A DNA stretch of 64,000 nucleotides, from NCBI RefSeq assembly GCF_000166335.1, contig NC_014657.1, positions 2,152,501 through 2,216,500 of the forward strand, in the 5' to 3' direction. The notes beneath the pieces were generated by a model. The model ran no database searches. It was not told the origin of the DNA and worked only from the letters and a program-made list of their open reading frames with translations. The position numbers were made by a program, and so were the translations under genes. The DNA is from Caldicellulosiruptor owensensis OL. Lineage in GTDB: Bacteria; Bacillota; Thermoanaerobacteria; Caldicellulosiruptorales; Caldicellulosiruptoraceae. Numbering within the stretch: the first letter of the stretch is position 1; each line of letters opens with the position of its first letter. Positions 9,431 to 17,512 of the stretch are shown here, one piece after another.

Positions 9431-9444
9431 TTCAGTTCCCTCCC

Positions 9445-10044
9445 TATTTTTTCTATATATAATAATATCAAAACTTAATTTTTGTTAAAAGAAGTTTTGA
9501 ACAGGATCAAAGGTTGAAGAAATAAGGATTTAATGTTCTTTCGCATGAAAAATAAAATACTGTTTATAGGAAAAACTTTTTTCCTCTTACGGAACGACTT
9601 TTTTACTCACGGAAAAACTTCAGCCAAAAACAATTTCCGAACTTGATCCTTATCTCCTTTTTCCTTGTCATTAACTATGTTGATTTAAAAAAAACCCTTT
9701 CCATTTCCAATCCCTCAAACCCGCATAAAATCTGCCTGGCATTTCCTGGGAGGCAATAAAGTTTTTCCGTAATTGACCTGTTTTTATACTAAATTTTCCC
9801 AAATACTGCCCTATTTTGTGTGAAAAAAGCCTTTCCAAATGGGAAGTGTTAAGGAGAAAAGGAAAAAGGGATAAGTGGCGTAAAGCCTCTACCCTCAAGG
9901 CTTCACCACTTATCCCACTTCTTGTTCAATGCTGCTTGAACCTTAAACCCTTTCCCTTTTTCCTACCCAAACAGAACAACTTTTTTCGCACGCGGAAAAG
10001 GTTTATTTGAAATATACAATAACGCCTAGTACCTTCATTTCAAA
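9445..10044. other. 600-bp gene-free stretch rich in hairpins and a recurring ACGGAAAAACTT motif
   Basis: No frame here has a plausible start and composition. The palindrome GGAAAAACTTTTTTCC is at 9569-9584. Variants of ACGGAAAAACTT recur near 9590, 9607 and (inverted) 9761, with a diverged copy near 9985. A large imperfect hairpin spans 9868-9916. It may be decayed insertion-sequence or repeat-element DNA. No terminator typical for glmS is evident. Confidence 0.5.
9868..9916. repeat. Long imperfect hairpin, arms GGGATAAGTGG / CCACTTATCCC
   Basis: The outer 11-bp arms are at 9868-9878 and 9906-9916. An inner 6-bp stem is AAGCCT (9883-9888) with AGGCTT (9898-9903), around a 9-nt loop. Purine-rich GGAAAAAGGG on the left and CCCTTTTTCC further right could extend the fold. 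There is no adjacent T-run of terminator type. Confidence 0.65.
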
Positions 10045-11880
10045 TCACTCCACAGTCACGCTCTTTGCTAAATTTCTTGGTTTGTCTACATCGCAGCCTC
10101 TTTGGACTGCTGTGTAGTATGCAAAAAGCTGCAAAGGCACAACTGTCAAAACTGGTGCTAAAATGTCAAGCGTTCTTGGAATGTACAAAACATGGTCTGA
10201 TACATTTTCTATGTCGGTATTTCCTTCCTGCGCAACAGAAAGAACAACAGCACCACGGGATTTTACCTCTTTTATGTTGCTTACCATCTTTTCAAAAAGC
10301 TTTTCCTGGGTTGCAAGTGCAATCACAAATGTCCCATCTTCAATCAGTGCAATGGTTCCGTGTTTCAGCTCACCTGCTGCATATGCTTCTGAGTGAATGT
10401 ACGAAATCTCTTTGAGTTTTAAAGACCCTTCCATTGCAACCGCAAAGTCCAAGCCTCTTCCTAAATAGAAGATGTCTTTTGCATTGAAATGCTCAGATGC
10501 ATATTTTTGAATATTTTCCCTGTGAGTCAGAACATACTCAACCTTTTCAGGAAGTCTCTTTATTTCATCTCTGATCTTGGCAAACTCTTCATAGGAAATT
10601 GTTCCAAGCTTTGTTGCAAAGTCAAGTGCAATGAGATAGAGGCATATTAGCTGTGTTGTGTAAGCCTTGGTTGATGCAACCGCAATCTCAGGTCCTGCCC
10701 ATGTATAAAGACAGTCATCTACCTCTCTTGCAATTGATGATCCAACAACATTGACAATTCCAAGCGTTCTTGAACCTTTTGCTTTTGCCTCTCTCATTGC
10801 AACAAGAGTATCTATAGTCTCACCCGACTGAGAAATCACAATGGTGAGTGTATTTTCATCTACAATTGGGTCTCTGTATCTAAACTCGCTTGCAATGTCA
10901 ACCTCAACAGGAATTCTTGTAAGCTTTTCAATGACATGTTTGCCGACAATCCCTGCATGGTATGCTGTTCCGCATGCAACTATAAATATCTTGTTGAGTT
11001 TTTGCAAATCTTCTTTAGTAATCTTAATTCCATCAAGGTTCACTTCAAAACCATCGTCTGGAAGCCTTCCTGTCAAGGTATCCCTGATAGCCTTGGGTTG
11101 CTCCATTATCTCTTTTATCATGAAATGTTCATAACCGCCCTTTTCTGCACTTGATACATCCCATGTAACATGAAATACCTCTTTGGAAATAGGCTCCTTC
11201 TCTGTATTGACAATCTCTACCTTATCTTTTGTTACAATGGCAATCTCGTTTTCTTCAAGAATATAGGTATCCCTTGTATATTCCAATATAGCTGGGATGT
11301 CTGATGCTATGAAGTTTTCGCCCTGCCCTAAACCGACGATCAGGGGACTATCTTTTCTTGCTGCAAGTATCATGTCTGGTCTGTCAAGACAAAGAACACC
11401 AAGCGCATATGAGCCCTGGATCTTTTCGAGTGTCTTTATAAATGCATCCAAAATGTCACCATCATAGTAGTATTCTATAAGATGAGCAACAACCTCTGTG
11501 TCTGTATCTGATGCGAAAGTGTAGCCTTTCTTTATGAGAAATTCTTTTAGTTTCAAATAGTTTTCTATTATCCCATTGTGGACTATTGCAATCTTGCCAC
11601 TTTGACTCACATGCGGATGCGAATTCTCATCAGACGGCTCTCCATGCGTTGCCCATCTTGTATGACCAATCCCAACAAAACCTTCAATGGGATTTTGATT
11701 TAGCTTTTCTTCTAAAACGGTAAGCCTTCCTTTTGTCTTGACTATATCAATCTTCGATTTATCTATATCGATAACTGCCACACCGGCAGAGTCGTATCCT
11801 CTGTACTCAAGTCTTTTAAGTCCAGAGAGCAAAATAGGAACACAGTTTTTTGTGCCAACATAGCCAACAATTCCGCACAT
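10045..11880 (-). CDS. glmS: Glutamine-fructose-6-phosphate aminotransferase (isomerizing)
   Basis: GlmS makes glucosamine-6-phosphate from fructose-6-phosphate and glutamine, the first committed step to UDP-GlcNAc and peptidoglycan. Starting at ATG 11880, the protein is 611 residues and opens with MCGIVGYVG. Cys2 becomes the N-terminal nucleophile of the class II amidotransferase domain. The C-terminal half has two SIS sugar isomerase domains (SQSGETIDT, AGELKHGTIALIE) and ends KSVTVE, as usual. An AAAGGAGG lies 8 nt upstream. The longer open frame to 12081 only translates the ribozyme leader and is rejected. It follows glmM on the same strand and is controlled by the glmS ribozyme in its leader. 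Confidence 0.98.
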   Translation of the reverse strand: MCGIVGYVGTKNCVPILLSGLKRLEYRGYDSAGVAVIDIDKSKIDIVKTKGRLTVLEEKLNQNPIEGFVGIGHTRWATHGEPSDENSHPHVSQSGKIAIVHNGIIENYLKLKEFLIKKGYTFASDTDTEVVAHLIEYYYDGDILDAFIKTLEKIQGSYALGVLCLDRPDMILAARKDSPLIVGLGQGENFIASDIPAILEYTRDTYILEENEIAIVTKDKVEIVNTEKEPISKEVFHVTWDVSSAEKGGYEHFMIKEIMEQPKAIRDTLTGRLPDDGFEVNLDGIKITKEDLQKLNKIFIVACGTAYHAGIVGKHVIEKLTRIPVEVDIASEFRYRDPIVDENTLTIVISQSGETIDTLVAMREAKAKGSRTLGIVNVVGSSIAREVDDCLYTWAGPEIAVASTKAYTTQLICLYLIALDFATKLGTISYEEFAKIRDEIKRLPEKVEYVLTHRENIQKYASEHFNAKDIFYLGRGLDFAVAMEGSLKLKEISYIHSEAYAAGELKHGTIALIEDGTFVIALATQEKLFEKMVSNIKEVKSRGAVVLSVAQEGNTDIENVSDHVLYIPRTLDILAPVLTVVPLQLFAYYTAVQRGCDVDKPRNLAKSVTVE

Positions 11881-11944
11881 CGTTTTTGTCCTCCTTTGAG
11901 CTTCATATTTAATTTCCAAGCTGCCATTTTTCGATAGCAATCGC

Positions 11945-12111
11945 AAAACATAAGCCTTTTTTCTTCCTGCCTTTGTCCCAGAAGTTGCCTTCCGGGGTTT
12001 GTAGCAGAAAGTTACGAGGAAAAAGGCCAAACCCCGCTGGGGCATCCGCCGAAAACCTCGATTCTCCCCAGTCCTCGTCAACCCTTGATCTTTATCAAGG
12101 GTCCTGGCGCT
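11945..12111 (-). ncRNA. glmS ribozyme (glucosamine-6-phosphate riboswitch)
   Basis: On the minus strand the leader contains the hallmark AGCGCCAGGAC at the 5' end (AGCGCC at 12111-12106). Next come a P2-type hairpin with arms ACCCTTGAT / ATCAAGGGT, GACGAGG, a tract ATCGAGGTTTTCGGCGGATG and pairing GCCCCAG. A P3/P4 region then runs down to about 11945. By family knowledge the RNA self-cleaves before the G of GCGCC when GlcN6P binds, that is between 12111 and 12110. This lowers glmS expression when product is plentiful. The 3' boundary is approximate. Confidence 0.93.
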
Positions 12112-12155
12112 TTTGAAGAAAACCCGTTTCCAAAAATCTTTTTTTAAAATCTTTC

Positions 12156-13505
12156 TTAAGAAAGTCTTGACTCAATCAAGCTAGCAAGAGCATTGGCATC
12201 TTTTTTGATCTCTTCATAGTCTTCGCCTTCAATCATGACCCTCACAAGTGGCTCTGTGCCAGATGGTCTTATCAAGACCCTTCCTCTGCCATTTAGCTTT
12301 TCTTCAATCTTTTTGATAGCCTCTAAAATTACAGGGTCTTTTAAGTAAAGGTCTTTTTTGCCATTTTCAACCTTAGCATTTACCAGCACCTGAGGATATA
12401 CCTTCATTATCTTTGCAAGTTCAGAAAGCTTCTTCCCACTTTCCTTAATTAGCTTTGTCAGCTGAAGACTTGTCAAAATTCCATCACCTGTTGTTGCAAA
12501 GTCCAAAAGAATTATGTGCCCCGACTGTTCGCCGCCGATTGAATACCCGCCTTCCAGCATCTTTTCAAGAACATACCTGTCACCAACTTTTGTAACTTCA
12601 AGCTCTATTCCAAGCTCTTTTGCTGCAACAAAAAGCCCCATGTTGCTCATGACTGTTACAACCAGGGTATTGCGTTGGAGCTTGCCCTGCTGTTTTAGGT
12701 TTTGTGCCAAAAGAAGCATTATTTTATCGCCATCGACAATATTGCCCTCTTCATCAACAAAAAGTGTTCTGTCTGCATCACCATCATATGCAATGCCAAA
12801 ATCAGCTTTATTTTTAACAACTTCCTCCTGCAAAGCTTTAAGATGAGTAGACCCGCAGTTTTTGTTGATGTTTGTACCATCTGGCTGGTTGTTTATTACT
12901 ACAATCTCTGCTCCAAGCTCTTCAAAAACTTCAGGTGCAATTTTATACGCTGCACCATTTGCACAGTCAATGACAATTTTAAGTCCTCTGAAAGTTGCAC
13001 CATTTAGCGTTGATTTTAAGTATTCTTGATAGTCCTTTTTAAGGTCAACTCTATTTACCCTTCCTATCGCATCAAATTGAGCGTGTGGAACCTCAGCCCA
13101 TTTCTTGTTTAGAATAATGTCTTCTATTCTGTCTTCAATCTGGTCAGAAAGTTTAAACCCTTGAGAATTAAAGAATTTGATGCCATTGAACTCGTAAGGA
13201 TTATGTGATGCAGAAATCATAACACCCGCATCAAATCCCTGCGATTTTACAAGGTAAGCTATAGCAGGTGTTGTGACAACTCCTGCCAAATACACATCTG
13301 CTCCTACCGAGGTAAGTCCAGCACAAAGTGCAGATTCCAGCATATCGCATGAGATTCTTGTGTCCTTGCCAATTAAAATTTTGGGCTTTTGCTTAGTTTC
13401 AGTGAGCACATACGCCCCAGCTCTTCCTAAGTCAAACGCAAGCTCGCATGTAAGTTCTTTATTTGCAATACCTCTCACACCATCTGTTCCAAAAAGCTTT
13501 CCCAT
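12156..13505 (-). CDS. glmM: Phosphoglucosamine mutase
   Basis: GlmM interconverts glucosamine-6-phosphate and glucosamine-1-phosphate, the step after GlmS. The 449-residue length is standard. The N-terminus GKLFGTDGVRG, the phosphoserine loop SASHNP, the metal-binding DGDADR and the sugar-binding GGEQSGH are all visible, as is the C-terminal phosphate-binding RPSGTEP. ATG 13505 is preceded by AGGGGG. The glmS ribozyme begins 44 nt downstream, so glmM and glmS are probably co-transcribed and ribozyme cleavage would separate the two messages. Nothing is missing or unusual in the protein. Confidence 0.98.
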   Translation of the reverse strand: MGKLFGTDGVRGIANKELTCELAFDLGRAGAYVLTETKQKPKILIGKDTRISCDMLESALCAGLTSVGADVYLAGVVTTPAIAYLVKSQGFDAGVMISASHNPYEFNGIKFFNSQGFKLSDQIEDRIEDIILNKKWAEVPHAQFDAIGRVNRVDLKKDYQEYLKSTLNGATFRGLKIVIDCANGAAYKIAPEVFEELGAEIVVINNQPDGTNINKNCGSTHLKALQEEVVKNKADFGIAYDGDADRTLFVDEEGNIVDGDKIMLLLAQNLKQQGKLQRNTLVVTVMSNMGLFVAAKELGIELEVTKVGDRYVLEKMLEGGYSIGGEQSGHIILLDFATTGDGILTSLQLTKLIKESGKKLSELAKIMKVYPQVLVNAKVENGKKDLYLKDPVILEAIKKIEEKLNGRGRVLIRPSGTEPLVRVMIEGEDYEEIKKDANALASLIESRLS

Positions 13506-13546
13506 TCCCGTCCCCCTTTCACAAGAAATAACCTGTTACTTTATCT

Positions 13547-13575
13547 ATTATATACCTATGTTTAAGAAATCACAA
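13547..13575 (-). promoter_or_regulatory. glmM promoter
   Basis: On the minus strand the -35 element TTGTGA (13575-13570), a 17-nt spacer and the -10 element TATAAT (13552-13547) lie 42 nt upstream of the glmM ATG. Confidence 0.6.
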
Positions 13576-13596
13576 TGTGAACGTTTATTTTAGAAA

Positions 13597-13631
13597 AAGT
13601 GAAAGCTGCCACAGAAACTTCCCCGGGCAGC
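13597..13631 (-). terminator. Terminator of the CE12-like esterase gene
   Basis: The stem GCTGCC / GGCAGC (13605-13610 with 13626-13631) is followed on the minus strand by TTTCACTTTTT, just after the stop codon at 13647. Confidence 0.6.
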
Positions 13632-13646
13632 AATCACCAAAGCAAA

Positions 13647-14669
13647 CTACCTTAAATAATTTTTGAGCTTCAAATCTAATTTTTTTATCCCTTCAACTAC
13701 AAGCTTTGCAATTTCATACGCCCCGTACATATTAAAGTGGGTATTGTCTTCTATGCCATCCGGAAACTGTGGTAACTCTTTCGGCTTTGCATGGACAAAG
13801 AGCTTTTTTGACTCTTCAACCCCAAGTTTTTCATAAAACTGAGAACTCATCTGAAGCAAATCAATCAGAAAAACATTTTCTTTCTCTGCCAACTCCCTCA
13901 TAGCCTTAGGGTAATCAAAATGAAGTCCGCTACCAACAATTTTTCCATTTTCATCAAAATGTCTTCGTGCAACAGGTGTCACTAAAACCGGCACAGCTCC
14001 TCTTTTTCGTGCTTCATCAATATAAACCTTTAACATTATCTTATATGTAGTATTTGCCTCAGTATATCTTTTATCATCTTTCTGGTCGTTGTGACCAAAC
14101 TGAATGAAAAGATAATCACCCTCTTTTATGGTCTGAAGAATTTGTTCCAGCCTTCCCTCTTCAATAAAACTTTTAGAAGATCTGCCTGAATAGGCATGAT
14201 TAGAAATAGAAACTCCTTTTTTGAAAAAGCATCCAAGCGCCTGACCCCAGCCGGCATAAGGCAAGTTTTCCTGGTCGCACACAGTAGAGTCTCCTGCAAG
14301 ATAAACAACAATTGGATTTTTAGCCTCTGTAACTTCTATACTACACACCTCAGCTCCATCAGTTTCAACTTCAAAAATTATCTTTTCGTCCTTCACATTC
14401 ACTGTAAATTCGTCTTGATACATATCTCCCTTTTTAATTTGTGCATCCTTTATCATAAGTCTTCTTGGAAAAACCATTATGGTCGCACTTGCAACATCTT
14501 TTTTGAAATTTTTGAGGACAAATTTGATATCGTAGTTGCCGTTTGGGACATCCACTCTAAACTTAAACGTTTCAAAACCATAACCTTTATCCTTACTGTA
14601 GAGCGTGCTACCGCTGACATTTATAAAATCACTTTTTACAACAGGCTCAAAATTGAATTTAAATACCAT
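13647..14669 (-). CDS. CE12-type SGNH esterase (rhamnogalacturonan acetylesterase-like)
   Basis: The 340-residue protein (from ATG 14669, with AGGAG 8 nt upstream; a GTG at 14678 overlaps that site) has two parts. Residues 1-115 form a beta-rich, carbohydrate-binding-like module. From about residue 120 there is an SGNH hydrolase: block I AGDSTVCD with the nucleophile Ser near 128, YSGRSS, block III FGHNDQK, and the C-terminal catalytic Asp/His in DNTHFNMYGA. This set matches CE12 esterases, which remove acetyl groups from rhamnogalacturonan or xylan (family knowledge). No signal peptide is visible, so it probably acts inside the cell on imported oligosaccharides. The exact substrate cannot be read. 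Confidence 0.88.
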   Translation of the reverse strand: MVFKFNFEPVVKSDFINVSGSTLYSKDKGYGFETFKFRVDVPNGNYDIKFVLKNFKKDVASATIMVFPRRLMIKDAQIKKGDMYQDEFTVNVKDEKIIFEVETDGAEVCSIEVTEAKNPIVVYLAGDSTVCDQENLPYAGWGQALGCFFKKGVSISNHAYSGRSSKSFIEEGRLEQILQTIKEGDYLFIQFGHNDQKDDKRYTEANTTYKIMLKVYIDEARKRGAVPVLVTPVARRHFDENGKIVGSGLHFDYPKAMRELAEKENVFLIDLLQMSSQFYEKLGVEESKKLFVHAKPKELPQFPDGIEDNTHFNMYGAYEIAKLVVEGIKKLDLKLKNYLR

Positions 14670-14863
14670 TAGAAACACTCCTTTGTTCTTATAAATTCCT
14701 CTTTACATCTATTTTACTTTCTACCTCAAAATTATTCAACATAATAACACAATATTTCTACATATACTGCTATTGAATTCTTCTTGATTTTTTTCGGTAA
14801 TCCTATCTTTGTGCATAATATCCAATCAAATTTGTGCATATCAACTATTTTAAAAGCGCTGAT

Positions 14864-14892
14864 TTGATTGCAATTAGTTCAGATGTTATAAT
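14864..14892 (+). promoter_or_regulatory. Promoter of the MFS transporter gene
   Basis: The -35 element TTGATT (14864-14869), a 17-nt spacer and a perfect -10 TATAAT (14887-14892) leave a leader of about 100 nt before the ATG at 15001. No riboswitch family was recognised in that leader. The rest of the 14670-15000 gap shows nothing else. Confidence 0.7.
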
Positions 14893-15000
14893 AGTCTCGA
14901 GAGGTATTATATCGAAATTCAATATTAAAAGGAGTGTGATATTTTAAACCACAAGAATCAAATATATTCCTCATAATATCTACAAGAAGGTGAAAAATGG

Positions 15001-16233
15001 ATGCAGATTTTTTTAGCATCAGGACCTTTTAGAGCTCTGAGGCATAAAAACTACCGGTATTACTGGTTTGGACAGGCAATATCGGTGATTGGTTCATGGA
15101 TGCAGAACATGGCAATGCAATGGCTGGCTTTAGAGCTTACAAATTCAGCGCTGCTTCTTAGCATTGTTACAGCTATAGAGCAGGTCCCTGTTATGATTTT
15201 ATCCCTTTTTGCCGGTGCAATCTTAGATAGAAAACAAAAAAAAAGAATAATTTTGTTAACTCAAAGCCTTCTTTTAACATTTGCCTTCATTCTGTTTTTG
15301 ATTACATATACACATGTTGTTAGGTACTGGCACTTGGTTGTTTTAGCGTTTATGAGAGGTCTTGTTACAACATTTGATAATCCTGCACGGCAATCTTACA
15401 TGATAATTCTTGTTGGAAGAGAGGACCTACCAAACGCTGTGGGTCTTAACTCTATGATTTTCAACCTTGCAAGAATCATAGGTCCTGCTGTCGCAAGTCT
15501 GGTAATATCAACAGCTGGAATTGAAATGTGTTTTTTGGCAAATGCTATAAGTTTTGTGCCAGTCATTGTAGGTGTATTTCTGATTGATGCCAGAGAATCT
15601 CAAAAAGAGGAAAATGGTAAAAGTGTTTTTACAGAGGTGATTGAGGGACTGAAATATGTTTATACAAACAAAGTTCTTTTAAGAACAATATCGCTTGTTT
15701 TAATTATGGGTACATTTATACTCAATTTTAACGTTCTCATTCCTGTGTATGCAAAACTTGCGCTTGGCAGAAACGAAACAGGTTTTGGACTTTTGATGTC
15801 ATCGATGGGAATTGGAGCACTTACAGGCGCGTTCTTGACAGCTATAAGAAGAAAGGAAAATATTAATTTAAATCTTCTTTTTAAGTTCATTCTTTTTGTT
15901 TCAATAGTTTACATTCTTCTGGGGCTGAACAAAAGCTATACAGTTGCGTGTATGTTATTTGTACTTGTAGGGCTTCTTGCAATAAGCTTTAACACAAGCG
16001 CAAACGCTCTTTTGCAGCTTTTATCCGGCGATGACTTCAGAGCAAGGGTGCTAAGTATTTACTTTCTTTGCAATGCCGGAACAACACCGATTGGCAATCT
16101 ATTTACAGGGACAATCTCACAAAAAATTTCTCCCTGGGCCGGCTTTTATATATCCGGTCTTGTTACTATAGCTTTGACCATAATCGTTCTTATCACCACC
16201 TTTAAGAAAAGGAACCTTGAGAAAACTAAATAA
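15001..16233 (+). CDS. Major facilitator superfamily transporter (MFS_3 / EntS-like)
   Basis: The 410-residue protein has about 12 hydrophobic segments. The N-terminus ALRHKNYRYYWFGQAISVIG, the loop ILDRKQKKRI between helices 2 and 3, and TFDNPARQSYM are typical of the MFS_3/EntS-like exporters, which export siderophores, drugs or other small molecules (family knowledge). The substrate cannot be assigned. The ATG is preceded by AAGGTG at 9 nt. It is the only gene of its unit and converges with the AEC transporter, overlapping it by 8 bp at the stop codons. Confidence 0.88.
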   Translation: MQIFLASGPFRALRHKNYRYYWFGQAISVIGSWMQNMAMQWLALELTNSALLLSIVTAIEQVPVMILSLFAGAILDRKQKKRIILLTQSLLLTFAFILFLITYTHVVRYWHLVVLAFMRGLVTTFDNPARQSYMIILVGREDLPNAVGLNSMIFNLARIIGPAVASLVISTAGIEMCFLANAISFVPVIVGVFLIDARESQKEENGKSVFTEVIEGLKYVYTNKVLLRTISLVLIMGTFILNFNVLIPVYAKLALGRNETGFGLLMSSMGIGALTGAFLTAIRRKENINLNLLFKFILFVSIVYILLGLNKSYTVACMLFVLVGLLAISFNTSANALLQLLSGDDFRARVLSIYFLCNAGTTPIGNLFTGTISQKISPWAGFYISGLVTIALTIIVLITTFKKRNLEKTK

Positions 16234-17176
16234 TCTTAATCAGCACCATCAAAAACGGCATTATTACAACCGAAAACACGGTGGAATATGTAATCATAGC
16301 AGTTGCAAATTCATAATCGCCATTATATACTCTTGAAATTATAGCTGAATTTACCATTACAGGCATTGCAGACATTATGATAAACACATCGCGCATAAGT
16401 TTAGGAACAGGTATAAAATGAGCCAAAAGCCATGTGATAAAAGGCGTGACAAGGAATCTGCCTGCAAATACTAAAATGCTATCTCTGTCTAATTTGAAAT
16501 TTTTAAATCCCATCTCATACATTGTTATTCCAACACAGAAGATGGAAAGGGGGGTTGTAAGCCCTCCTACCATTTTAAAACTATCAAATACAAACTTTGG
16601 AAGTTTTATCTGTAAAAGTACAAGCATAACTCCTATCAAAAATCCAACCAAAGGCGGGTTAAATATGCGCTTTAACGTGTCTATGCTAAAAACATTCTGG
16701 TTTTCTTCTCTTTTATCCCTGATAATTCCATAAACCCCCAGTGTCCACCATATTGTAGTATTTGCCATGTAATATAGCAGTGTATAAGGTGTTGCAACAT
16801 CTCCAAAAAGAGCCAAAGACATAGGAAGCCCCACAAAAATTGAATTGGAAAGTGAAAATATGGCTGCAAAAAGGCCTCTCCTGTGAACTTTTACATTTGC
16901 AAGTTTTGCTATAATCACAGCTACACTGTAAGAAAGCAGGATTGACACAAAAGGAATTAAAAGGCCCCGCGCTGAATGTTCAAGCTCATATTTTGTAAAT
17001 GTTGAGGTGAGGTTTGCTATCATATAAAGCGGCAGCGAGACATTTACAACAACCTTTGCAAAAAGGTCTGATACCTTTGAGTCAAACCATCTATATTTTG
17101 CAAGAAAAAAGCCAAGCATGAGAACAAATAAAATTACCAGTACTCCCTGAATGGCATTGACAAATGTATGAAGCAA
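16226..17176 (-). CDS. AEC (auxin efflux carrier) family permease
   Basis: This hydrophobic protein of about 10 helices carries the membrane-transport domain of the AEC family. Members of the family export or import organic acids such as malate (family knowledge). I place the start at TTG 17176 (317 residues), because AAGGGGG lies 8 nt upstream. An in-frame ATG at 17224 would add 16 residues, but it is only about 5 nt from a TATAAT box (minus strand, around 17229-17234), leaving no leader or ribosome binding site. Key segments are NVSLPLYMIANLTSTF near the N-terminus and PLSIFCVGITMYE in the second half. The substrate is unknown. Confidence 0.82.
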   Translation of the reverse strand: MLHTFVNAIQGVLVILFVLMLGFFLAKYRWFDSKVSDLFAKVVVNVSLPLYMIANLTSTFTKYELEHSARGLLIPFVSILLSYSVAVIIAKLANVKVHRRGLFAAIFSLSNSIFVGLPMSLALFGDVATPYTLLYYMANTTIWWTLGVYGIIRDKREENQNVFSIDTLKRIFNPPLVGFLIGVMLVLLQIKLPKFVFDSFKMVGGLTTPLSIFCVGITMYEMGFKNFKLDRDSILVFAGRFLVTPFITWLLAHFIPVPKLMRDVFIIMSAMPVMVNSAIISRVYNGDYEFATAMITYSTVFSVVIMPFLMVLIKII

Positions 17177-17512
17177 GATTTTAACCCCCTTCAAATAGTC
17201 ACCAAAAAATAACTCAGTTTTCAAACTATTATACCATCAAAACTTATGCTTTGTAGATAATTTTTATTGTAAATACCCTCTTTTAAAAAGTCAACATAAT
17301 TAAATATAAACTCCAATATTGTACATTGGGATTTTTGAATATTTATATGGTTTTTGAGATTAAACTCGTTCAAAATAACAACGTCTTGTTAAACAATTAT
17401 CTTAAATTTTTCGCTTCAAACTTAAAATAATCCACTTTAATTTATTACGTTTTGCTGTTATAATTAAGGTCAAAGTAGTAGAAATAATGAACAATATTGT
17501 GGGAGGTTTAAG

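Noticed and set aside
9671-10010. Opposing short frames in the hairpin-rich stretch
   Set aside because: They run through the inverted repeats, lack ribosome sites and have no protein-like composition.
11881-12081. 67-residue N-terminal extension of GlmS
   Set aside because: It translates the glmS ribozyme; the MCGIVGY start with its ribosome site is at 11880.
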